Part shown: positions 35,738 through 41,459 of the stretch, one piece after another
Layout of the letters: each line of letters opens with the position of its first letter
Position numbering within the stretch: the stretch's first letter is position 1
Origin: Rudanella sp031411995
GTDB taxonomy: Bacteria > Bacteroidota > Bacteroidia > Cytophagales > Spirosomataceae
Length of the DNA: 64,000 nt
Assembly: GCA_031411995.1 (NCBI GenBank)
Contig: JANOCD010000047.1
Location: 124,001-188,000 of the forward strand
Direction of reading: 5' to 3'
The notes under the pieces: model-generated
What the model was told of the DNA's origin: nothing
The model's input: the letters and a program-made list of their open reading frames with translations, nothing else
The model's database searches: none
Translations under genes and position numbers: made by a program

Positions 35738-35876
35738 GACAGGTAGCGCGTCTCGACAGGTTAGGTTTAAGCTTCCATTTCCAAGTCTCAGCTGACAAGG
35801 CGAACGCCCCGGTTGGGCAGGTTTGACACTCGTCAGGCGGGTTTCGGCTGACAAGAGAAACGTTGAAAATACAAAC
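35738..35876 (+). repeat. ~55-bp repeat units upstream of the Imm51-like gene
   Basis: GACA of successive units begins at 35738, 35794 and 35850, exactly 56 bp apart. The second unit reads GACAAGGCGAACGCCCC followed by GGTTGGGCAGG. The last unit ends 22 nt before the gene's ATG. No TAnnTTTG box is seen in this interval. Confidence 0.75.
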
Positions 35877-36284
35877 ATGAAAATACAAGACGGCGACACC
35901 TGGATTGATGATGAGACTTATTATCCTTGCAGCTTAGTAGATTGTGAATCGACAAGGGGTAAAAATTATGAAATTGATGTTGATGCCGACTTACAGGATG
36001 AATACGAGGATTTAATTGAACATCTGGAATCCAAAGAAATTGGAATTACAGGCTATTCATGGATGGTTCTTTTTCTGACTTGGATTCAAGAAAAAGAACC
36101 CATTTTGTACGAGGAGATTGAGAATGATACGGAGGCATCAACTTGTGTATTATACGTGGGCAGTGAAGCGAGTCAGTTCAAAGTTGCAGGCTACATTCTA
36201 CAACTTCTAAAAAGTAAAAAGGAGTTTAAGCGCATCGTAAAAAAGGCACAAAGTAACCCTGAGAATGAGTGGGCATTTGAGTAG
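35877..36284 (+). CDS. Imm51-like immunity protein
   Basis: Small acidic protein of 135 residues. The second half (IENDTEASTCVLYVGSE, then an Ala/Leu-rich helix and KKEFKRIVKKAQ) resembles the Imm51 family, whose members protect against polymorphic-toxin effector domains. The central GYSWMVLFLTWIQEKEP matches the family's Gly-Trp segment. This is by pattern only. The ATG at 35877 is chosen because the upstream frame is repeat DNA. No toxin gene is adjacent, so it is an orphan immunity gene if the assignment is right. It is AT-rich compared with its surroundings. Confidence 0.6.
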   Translation: MKIQDGDTWIDDETYYPCSLVDCESTRGKNYEIDVDADLQDEYEDLIEHLESKEIGITGYSWMVLFLTWIQEKEPILYEEIENDTEASTCVLYVGSEASQFKVAGYILQLLKSKKEFKRIVKKAQSNPENEWAFE

Positions 36285-36313
36285 TATCACTCCGCACGGG
36301 GCAGCTTTCCGGT

Positions 36314-36432
36314 GACAGGCAGCTCGTCCCGAAGGAGACTTGGCAGCCCAACCAAATGAGTGTGTAAAGGTCGAAAGTACGTTCGTTCAGTGGAGTGACT
36401 CGCCCACCATCAACACTCATGGTCGTTGGGTG
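36314..36432 (+). repeat. attC-like module 2 (best-formed copy)
   Basis: Left core GCCCAAC (36346-36352) fits RYYYAAC and right core GTTGGGT (36425-36431) fits GTTRRRY; they pair over all seven positions with one G-T. The inner boxes ATGAGTGT (36356-36363) and ACACTCAT (36413-36420) pair perfectly over 8 bp. The spacers are 3 and 4 nt, and the loop region is about 49 nt. The site spans 86 bp within the 119-bp conserved module. Confidence 0.65.
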
Positions 36433-36471
36433 GAATATCAAAGCAGCAGCTTCCATTTCCGTGTCGCAGGC

Positions 36472-36640
36472 GACAGTATGAATGCCCAAATTGGGTAGTC
36501 GGGCTTGCAGGGCGGGTTCCGGTTGACACGAGAAACGTCCTGGTCAATCAGGTATGGGCTGACAAGGTAAACGCTTGAGTAGGTAAATTTAGAGCTTGAA
36601 ATTCCAGGCTTCTTGCGACAACAAGGGGTTTCGCGCTCAA
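36472..36640 (+). repeat. ~55-bp repeat units upstream of the YodC-like gene
   Basis: GACA begins at 36472, 36525, 36561 and 36617 (spacing 53, 36, 56); the third unit has lost about 19 bp. It is preceded by CAGCTTCCATTTCC as in the neighbouring regions. The intergenic region of about 375 bp holds only these repeats and the attC-like module. Confidence 0.72.
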
Positions 36641-36659
36641 TCAAAAAAAGCAAAACGCA

Positions 36660-36866
36660 ATGGAACAAATTTCAATTGGTAGCGTAGTTAAACTTAAGTC
36701 AGGCGGCCCTCAAATGACAGTTATGGCATATGGGACAAAGCTTAAATTTGGGTCTATTCTGGCTACAAACGTAGAGGACAAAGAACAGGTAAGATGTCAA
36801 TGGTTTGATTCATCAGGAACTTTACAAGAAGATGTTTTCCCAGTAGCTTCATTGACCTTAAACTAA
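36660..36866 (+). CDS. YodC/DUF2158 family small protein
   Basis: Protein of 68 residues matching the YodC (DUF2158) pattern: IGSVVKLKSGGPQMTVM at the N-terminus, a central strand and VRCQWFDSSGTLQEDVFPVASL at the C-terminus. The fold is a small beta barrel; the function is unknown. Such genes are frequent passengers of mobile and cassette DNA. It is the shortest cassette gene and is enclosed by two attC-like modules. The ATG at 36660 directly precedes the conserved region. Confidence 0.85.
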   Translation: MEQISIGSVVKLKSGGPQMTVMAYGTKLKFGSILATNVEDKEQVRCQWFDSSGTLQEDVFPVASLTLN

Positions 36867-36903
36867 TCGTTCATGTTTGCTCGCTGTGTGCCGTGTCGCG
36901 GGC

Positions 36904-37023
36904 GACAGGTAGCTCGTTCCGCAGGAAAATTTGCAGCCCATCCCGCTTAGTGCATAAAGGCAGCGGGTACGTGCGTTCTGTCAAGTAGCGTAATTGGCCA
37001 TCAGCACTCAGGGTCGTTGGGTG
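36904..37023 (+). repeat. attC-like module 3
   Basis: Preceded by GTGTCGCGG and beginning GACAGGTAGCTCG, ending GTTGGGTG. The left core GCCCATC (36936-36942) deviates at one base from RYYYAAC and the right core is GTTGGGT (37016-37022). The inner boxes TTAGTGC and GCACTCA pair with one mismatch. The length equals modules 1 and 2. Confidence 0.58.
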
Positions 37024-37065
37024 CAGTCTGTGCCGTTTGGGTTCTGTGTGTTCCCTCGCTCGTAT

Positions 37066-37250
37066 GACAACAAGCGCAGCTCAGGAGCCGTCGGGCGGTG
37101 CGTTTTTCAGCGTTCGGGCGACAGTTCGCACGCCGGGGTGAGTCAAGTTGTGGCTTCAAATTCTGGCTTCGGCTTACAGCGCGAACGTCCCGGTTAGGCC
37201 AGTTAGGGATTGCATTTCCGGGTTTCGTTTGACAAAGCAAACGCCCGGTG
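37066..37250 (+). repeat. Four ~55-bp repeat units upstream of the SUKH gene
   Basis: The GACA (or TACA) positions are 37066, 37120, 37175 and 37231, spacing 54, 55 and 56. The last unit reads TTTCCGGGTTTCGTTTGACA followed by AAGCAAACGCCCGG. Intergenic region of about 400 bp with no gene that I can support. Confidence 0.72.
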
Positions 37251-37274
37251 GTATTAGTTGGAAACCAAACTTGT

Positions 37275-38198
37275 ATGAATAATTTCTGGAAACAGCCCGC
37301 AAAAGGATTTGATGAAAATAGTAGGGGGAGAACTGAGGATGAAATAATGGCACGAGAAGCCCAACTTGGGCTAAAATTACCCAATCTCTATAAAGAATTG
37401 ATGCTACTCCAAAATGGAGGCAGTGTGAGAGAGAAAGGCTACAAAAGTAAAAAATATGACTTCACAGGCGGACTTTTGACCAATGGTTCATCAATTGCCC
37501 CTTTGAATGGATACCCTCATTTCTACGACACTTTTGAGGGAGTTCTACGTGAATTTCTTCGTCCCAATGAGATAAAGGAATGGGCTAATTCAGAACATTG
37601 CTATCCCGAACGATTGATTGTCATTTCGGCAATGGATGGTCACTCTTGTCTGTGTTTTGATTATGGGTGGAAAAGTGAATTTGCTTTTTTAGAACCAGAG
37701 GTTTGTGTTTTTGACTTAGAGACAGGCAGTGAATTTCCCGAAGAAGTGCTAAGGGAAAAATCTTTTGAAACCTTTGTCAGTAACTTGGTTTACAGCGGTT
37801 ACGAATGCAACTCGTCTTATTATTCTGTGAAATGCGATTTGGTAATAGATGAGTTAGCTCAATACATTTCAAAAAAATGGGAGGTTGAGATGGATGAGCG
37901 CACTGATGATGGTTATGGCCATTTCAACTTTGACAAATATTATTTTGGCCTCTTAACAGATTCTACTGGAGTAAAATATCGGTTTTGGCTTACTCCAAAT
38001 CAGCATCGTGGCGGGACATTTTTGCTCCAGGAACGGCCAGAGGTCATTTACATACTGACAATTGAAAGTTTCGATAACCAAGAGAACTCTGTTATCAATA
38101 CCGCAAGTATTCGGAATTTAGTATTTTTACTTGGTTCAGTTGAGGTTGAGTTTTCTGAGATATTGATACCCGAATATGGGCATCTTAAGCAAGGGTAA
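37275..38198 (+). CDS. SMI1/KNR4 (SUKH) family protein, probable immunity protein
   Basis: Protein of 307 residues. The N-terminal half has the SUKH layout: IMAREAQLGLKLPNLYKELMLLQNGG, then the large acidic middle, LIVISAMDGHSCLCFDY and VCVFDLETG, ending near SFETFVSNLVYSG. SUKH proteins are the largest immunity superfamily for contact-dependent and Rhs/T6SS toxins. The C-terminal 130 residues (from about KCDLVIDELAQYI) form an extra domain that I do not recognise. The ATG at 37275 follows the last repeat unit; the frame start at 37248 lies in repeat DNA. AT-rich, and no toxin is adjacent. Confidence 0.82.
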   Translation: MNNFWKQPAKGFDENSRGRTEDEIMAREAQLGLKLPNLYKELMLLQNGGSVREKGYKSKKYDFTGGLLTNGSSIAPLNGYPHFYDTFEGVLREFLRPNEIKEWANSEHCYPERLIVISAMDGHSCLCFDYGWKSEFAFLEPEVCVFDLETGSEFPEEVLREKSFETFVSNLVYSGYECNSSYYSVKCDLVIDELAQYISKKWEVEMDERTDDGYGHFNFDKYYFGLLTDSTGVKYRFWLTPNQHRGGTFLLQERPEVIYILTIESFDNQENSVINTASIRNLVFLLGSVEVEFSEILIPEYGHLKQG

Positions 38199-38224
38199 TG
38201 TTTGGTGCAGTGCCGTGTCGCGGG

Positions 38225-38410
38225 CGACAGGGGGCACGCCTGCGGAGCCAAGCGGGGTCAACCCAACGTGGGCAGGGGTGAAAAGGCTCGCTTCGCTCAC
38301 CAACGCCCCATGTGGGCGTTGGTGAGCAAGAATAGCAAGAAATATCTGTGGTCTGTGCGCCAGAGAGGGTTTTAACTCGTTAGGCAAGTTCCGGCTAACG
38401 GTGCAAACCA
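38225..38410 (+). repeat. Divergent module 4 with strong hairpin and core GTTAGGC
   Basis: Starts with CGTGTCGCGG then GACAGG like module 3, and has left core ACCCAAC (38261-38267, full RYYYAAC). The usual right half is replaced by a 14-bp perfect hairpin (38295-38308 with 38314-38327, core CACCAACGCCC). GTTAGGC at 38380-38386 fits GTTRRRY and is followed by AAGTTCCGGCTAACGG. It may be a longer (about 126 bp) attC-like site or a recombinant. Confidence 0.5.
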
Positions 38411-38454
38411 TTTGGCTGACTAACTTCGGTTTGCCGGAGCAAAATTGTTTTCTA

Positions 38455-38946
38455 ATGATACCCGTTCAAATTGGTGACGTAATCAAACTCAGGCCTTCCG
38501 CTTTTCAGGCGGAGTTTGCAACCGTTCAGCCTGAAGCGCAATGGTCAATCAAATATCTCTACGAAGACCGCTTTAGATACGTCGATATTTGGCTGCCCAC
38601 TCTTCAACAACCGGGCGGGTCTGCCTGCACTTACTTTGGCTCGTCACAAAGTCGAGTAACTGACATTGAGTATATGGAAGGGGAGCCGTTCATTATCATA
38701 ACCGATCTGTTTCACATAGTCTTTTCTCGTGCTTTACAGAATAACGAAGTCGAAGTATTGCCCTATGATGAGCGAAACTATCACGCTCACGAAGCTGAAA
38801 AGGGTGTAATTGAGTGTATTGACCAGTTTGAGCAATGGTATCTGGCAGGGCTATTCAAAGTTCATGAACGAGAGAACAACAAGATGGATTGTTACAAAAG
38901 TGGCTTCTACCGTATTATGCGAGCTATTGCGCTCCGCATGGGGTGA
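38455..38946 (+). CDS. Hypothetical protein (last plus-strand cassette gene)
   Basis: Soluble protein of 163 residues without a family that I recognise. It starts IGDVIKLRPSAFQAEFATVQPEAQW, has beta-strand-like segments (YVDIWLPTL, FIIITDLFHIVF) and an aromatic/His-rich second half (YDERNYHAHEAEKGVIECIDQFEQWYLAG). No signal peptide or TM. The ATG at 38455 is chosen because the frame before it is repeat DNA. Composition and context fit the cassette genes; an immunity or other passenger function is possible. It ends 27 bp from the converging GNAT gene, and no repeat module separates them. Confidence 0.7.
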   Translation: MIPVQIGDVIKLRPSAFQAEFATVQPEAQWSIKYLYEDRFRYVDIWLPTLQQPGGSACTYFGSSQSRVTDIEYMEGEPFIIITDLFHIVFSRALQNNEVEVLPYDERNYHAHEAEKGVIECIDQFEQWYLAGLFKVHERENNKMDCYKSGFYRIMRAIALRMG

Positions 38947-38972
38947 TTGGCGGGCTTAATGATTATTGACCA

Positions 38973-39494
38973 TCAACTCAATGTACTGAGGTCAAAATAC
39001 ATCAAACGGGTTTGTTGGCCTTCGTCTTTGGTTGTCAGGTATGAGAAACCATTACGTTCATAGAAAGCCAATGCTTGGTTGTAGGCATCAACGGTTAAAA
39101 ACCGGCAAGCTGTTGGGCTGTCCGTTAGTAGGCGTTTCAGAAAATCTATAATGAGCGTACCATACCCACCGCCTTTGTGATGATTACTGACTCCTAATCG
39201 GGCCAACTTTACAGCAGGGTAACTCCTAAATCGTTTTGGATTGGGCAGACGACGATTAAACCGGTTACGGCTCGTATTATCGCCCAGAAAATCATCAACT
39301 GAAATTTTGTCGTTCAGAATGCTAAAAAAAGCAACCGTGTCTGTCTCGCTCTCAATCAGGTAGGTAGTAGCCAGCCGCTGTATTTGAAACGCTTTGGCAT
39401 CATTCAGCAGAAAATCATTCAAATCAGCGTCCCCGCAATCAAACGGCTTGATGAGATGATCAGGAGGTAAACGAAAAACAGTTTGACTACTCAA
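38973..39494 (-). CDS. GNAT acetyltransferase, probable TacT-like toxin of a toxin-antitoxin pair
   Basis: Acetyltransferase of 173 residues with the GNAT fold. The acetyl-CoA-binding motif is in VKLARLGVSNHHKGGGYGTLIIDFLK and the C-terminal motif in AYNQALAFYERNGF. GNAT toxins of the TacT/AtaT type acetylate aminoacyl-tRNA. The N-terminus (FDCGDADLNDFLLNDAKAFQ) is typical of such toxins. The start is a TTG at 39494 that overlaps the stop of the small upstream gene, which is the expected antitoxin position. Both genes run opposite to the cassette genes. TA modules of this kind stabilise cassette arrays in other bacteria. Confidence 0.83.
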   Translation of the reverse strand: MSSQTVFRLPPDHLIKPFDCGDADLNDFLLNDAKAFQIQRLATTYLIESETDTVAFFSILNDKISVDDFLGDNTSRNRFNRRLPNPKRFRSYPAVKLARLGVSNHHKGGGYGTLIIDFLKRLLTDSPTACRFLTVDAYNQALAFYERNGFSYLTTKDEGQQTRLMYFDLSTLS

Positions 39495-39658
39495 AACGTA
39501 CCTGGTTTAGCCATTGCTTTCAGGCGTTCGTAGTTACGATTGATACGAGCCAATTCTTCAGCCGATGCTTTTTTAGTTTGGCTGGCTTCAATGGCTTCAA
39601 TAAACGTTTTGGCGTCTTGCCCTGTCAAGACAGGGGTTTCCTTAATTGGTCGTGCCAT
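39491..39658 (-). CDS. Antitoxin of the GNAT toxin (55 residues)
   Basis: Short gene read from ATG 39658 to TGA 39491: begins MARPIKETPVLTGQDAKTF, continues with a helical EAIEASQTKKASAEELARINRN and ends KAMAKPGTF. The opening MARPIKETPVL is typical of small antitoxins found next to GNAT or PIN toxins in Bacteroidota. The stop codon overlaps the toxin's TTG start (TTGA), so translation is coupled and the toxin level is kept low. TTTG and TATTATTG (one mismatch to TAnnTTTG, spacer 22) upstream on the minus strand could be the promoter. Confidence 0.8.
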   Translation of the reverse strand: MARPIKETPVLTGQDAKTFIEAIEASQTKKASAEELARINRNYERLKAMAKPGTF

Positions 39659-39777
39659 ATATTTCGTTGGTTCTTTACCAATAATACAAGTATTGCTTTA
39701 CAAAGGTGCAAATTTGGCTCAGGATTCGTAAATTCCCACCAGAAGAAGGCCTTTTGCTCCGCGTGGGCAGGCTTCCA

Positions 39778-39802
39778 GCGTTAGGCAAGTTCCGGCTGAC
39801 AG
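39778..39802 (+). repeat. Last repeat unit of the array (GTTAGGC core and GACAG)
   Basis: GTTAGGC (GTTRRRY) followed by AAGTTCCGGCTGACAG, the same string as at 38380-38401 apart from two bases. It ends 10 bp before the stop codon of the truncated ABC gene, so it marks the right junction of the array with older chromosomal DNA. Confidence 0.7.
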
Positions 39803-39812
39803 TGCCCCTCCC

Positions 39813-39988
39813 CTACTTGCTCATATCCCGCAACAGTTTGTTGGCGTAGATAAACTCCTTTAGTTTGGGCACAGTCGAATTGGTGAGTTGTTGTTGTCGC
39901 CCTCCCACAGTCTGTGGCCCTGATGCAGAAACGTGATCTGCTCGCCAATCTCTATCATCGAGTTCATATCATGCGTGATCATAATGGT
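39813..39988 (-). pseudogene. 3' remnant of an MlaF-type ABC transporter ATPase, frameshifted
   Basis: The minus strand encodes TIMITHDMNSMIEIGEQI followed by TFLHQGHRLWEGD, the H-loop and C-terminal part of MlaF-like (phospholipid-trafficking) ABC ATPases. After a run of AAC codons the match continues in another frame as NSTVPKLKEFIYANKLLRDMSK and the stop at 39813. Walker A, signature motif and Walker B are missing, so only about 60 codons remain. The break at the 5' side lies near 39990; 39990-40145 holds no gene that I can support. The remnant was presumably left by the rearrangement that brought in the array. Confidence 0.8.
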
Positions 39989-40145
39989 CAATGGGTGATG
40001 GTTCTGTGGATTTGCAGAGTTGGGGCGTTGACTGTCTCGTCTAAATGGTTGTTTAGGCGCAACTCCGGTCAGCCAAATTATCCACCGACTGGAAGAAACT
40101 GCCCCGACCAGCGAACGTTTCAGAAATATCTACAGCCGGAGAAAT

Positions 40146-41381
40146 TTAGTCAATCAACTTCCCAATTCGCTCCATCGTCTCAATACAGGCCCTCCCGTTA
40201 TGATACGGGCATTTCCAGGGGCTGATTTTATCGTTTCCCAACACTTTGCCGGTGGCATCGACTCCCAGAAACCACTCGCCATTTTTAGTATCGAGCAGGT
40301 GCTTTTTGGTGAAGTCCCAACTGTTGGCAGAGTGGGTCAAATACGTTTTATCTTTGGTGAGTTGGTAGGCGTTCATGAACCCAACCATCGCTTCGGCCAT
40401 CACCCACCACGAGCGTTCGCGGTTCCAGTGTCCGTTGGCCGGGTTCTGTTTGGGTAAGTTTTGGTCAGGCCCTTCATATTCGTAGTTCATGCCCCCGTCC
40501 GGGTCCAGCCCCGACATGGCTGCTTTCGCCATCAGCACTGACTCTTTATGTACTTTAGCCAGCAAATTGGCATCGTGCAACACCTCGGCGGCTTCGAGCA
40601 AAAGCCACGAGGCTTCAATGTCATGGCCATAGCTAATGCCCGTTCGTCGGGGTTCCCAGTTGTTACCCTGAAACAGGACTAAACGGTGCGTTTTTGGGTC
40701 AATAATATGGGTCAGGAAGTCATTAATTAACCCCCGAACCTGCGTTTTCACGGTAGGGTCGGGCCACACCCGGAGTAAGCTCACGAAGGCTTCCAGAATA
40801 TGGAGGTGGGTGTTCATGGTTTTGCTCTCGCCGTTCTCTTTGCGGGCAATGGCATAGGATTTAGCCTCGGTCCAGTCGCGGGCAAAGGCCTCCGTAAAAC
40901 CGCCTAATTTGGGGTCGTAGGCATGTTTAACCATTGCCTGGAAAATTTCCTGGGCAAAGTTCAGAGCCGGTTTATGGCGGGTGGCCCGGTAATATTCGCT
41001 CAGGCCATAGACCGCAAATGCCTGGCCGTATAACTGCTTACTGTCGTCGGAAGGCTGGCCTTTGGCATCCACCATCCAGTATACACCCCCGTGTTGCCGG
41101 TCGCGGAAATAGGTGTCCATGTACTCAAAGGCCCGTTTAGCGGTAGGCAAATACTGATCGTCGTGTTGTGTGTGCAGGGCCGCTGCCGAAAACGTCCAGA
41201 GAATCCGGCTGTTTAATACAACGCCCTTTGCCGCATTGGGTTTTGGTATGTTGTCGTAGCCCACGGCTCCATAGAAACCACCATTGGTTGGATCGGGGGC
41301 ATAGCGTTGCCAATAGGCCAGAATGTCTTTAAGTTCCTGGTTAAGTTCGCGTTGCCAGTGCCGGAGGTCGGGGATCGTCAT
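40146..41381 (-). CDS. AGE-family epimerase, probably cellobiose 2-epimerase
   Basis: (Alpha/alpha)6-barrel sugar epimerase of 411 residues. Motifs of the cellobiose 2-epimerase branch are TNGGFYGAV near the N-terminus, NTHLHILEAF with catalytic-type His, SYGHDIEASWLLLEAAE and WKCPYHNGRACIE at the C-terminus. It would epimerise the reducing-end glucose of beta-1,4-linked disaccharides to mannose, or the corresponding monosaccharide. The ATG at 41381 (MTIPDLRHW) is preferred over the 41441 frame start, which reads through the hairpin terminator. No signal peptide, so it is cytoplasmic. It lies downstream of two large secreted proteins on the same strand, but with a terminator between. Confidence 0.9.
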   Translation of the reverse strand: MTIPDLRHWQRELNQELKDILAYWQRYAPDPTNGGFYGAVGYDNIPKPNAAKGVVLNSRILWTFSAAALHTQHDDQYLPTAKRAFEYMDTYFRDRQHGGVYWMVDAKGQPSDDSKQLYGQAFAVYGLSEYYRATRHKPALNFAQEIFQAMVKHAYDPKLGGFTEAFARDWTEAKSYAIARKENGESKTMNTHLHILEAFVSLLRVWPDPTVKTQVRGLINDFLTHIIDPKTHRLVLFQGNNWEPRRTGISYGHDIEASWLLLEAAEVLHDANLLAKVHKESVLMAKAAMSGLDPDGGMNYEYEGPDQNLPKQNPANGHWNRERSWWVMAEAMVGFMNAYQLTKDKTYLTHSANSWDFTKKHLLDTKNGEWFLGVDATGKVLGNDKISPWKCPYHNGRACIETMERIGKLID

Positions 41382-41395
41382 GGGTCGAAAAAGAT

Positions 41396-41436
41396 AAATC
41401 TCGTTATTCCCAGAAAGACCGGGAACAACGAGATTT
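41396..41436 (-). terminator. Terminator after the T9SS-type secreted protein gene
   Basis: Stem of about 16 bp with one mismatch (AAATCTCGTT-A-TTCCC against GGGAA-C-AACGAGATTT), 9-nt loop. On the minus strand the hairpin is followed by TATCTTTTT. Confidence 0.8.
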
Positions 41437-41459
41437 ACCACTTATGATCCCTACAGAAC

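Larger units (their letters stand above)
34599..39802 (+). other. Cassette-like gene array with attC-like repeats (CALIN candidate)
   Basis: Five short AT-rich plus-strand genes are each followed by, or preceded by, GC-richer repeat DNA. Three clear copies of a ~120-bp module end in RYYYAAC ... GTTGGGT with paired inner boxes, the layout of integron attC sites, and the orientation is correct for plus-strand cassettes. Between module and next gene stand three or four units of a ~55-bp repeat. A GNAT toxin/antitoxin pair on the opposite strand lies near the right end. No tyrosine recombinase (IntI) gene is in the window. Alternative: an array of polymorphic-toxin immunity genes spread by homologous recombination between repeats. 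Confidence 0.55.

Noticed and set aside
36994..37197. Open frame of 67 codons inside the repeat region before the SUKH gene
   Set aside because: It lies entirely in the 55-bp repeat units and attC-like core, has no family-like sequence, and its composition follows the repeats.
34661..39802. CRISPR array
   Set aside because: The repeats are degenerate, 55 or 120 bp long, and lie between genes; there are no uniform short repeats with unique 30-40 bp spacers and no cas genes.
34661..39802. Insertion sequence or transposon explaining the accessory region
   Set aside because: No transposase gene and no terminal inverted repeats bounding the block are visible; the repeats are internal and periodic.
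40000..40145. Reversed copy of the 55-bp repeat beside the ABC remnant
   Set aside because: Only short similarity (around GTTGGGGCGTTGACTG and CTCCGGTCAGCC on opposite strands); too weak to support as a unit.
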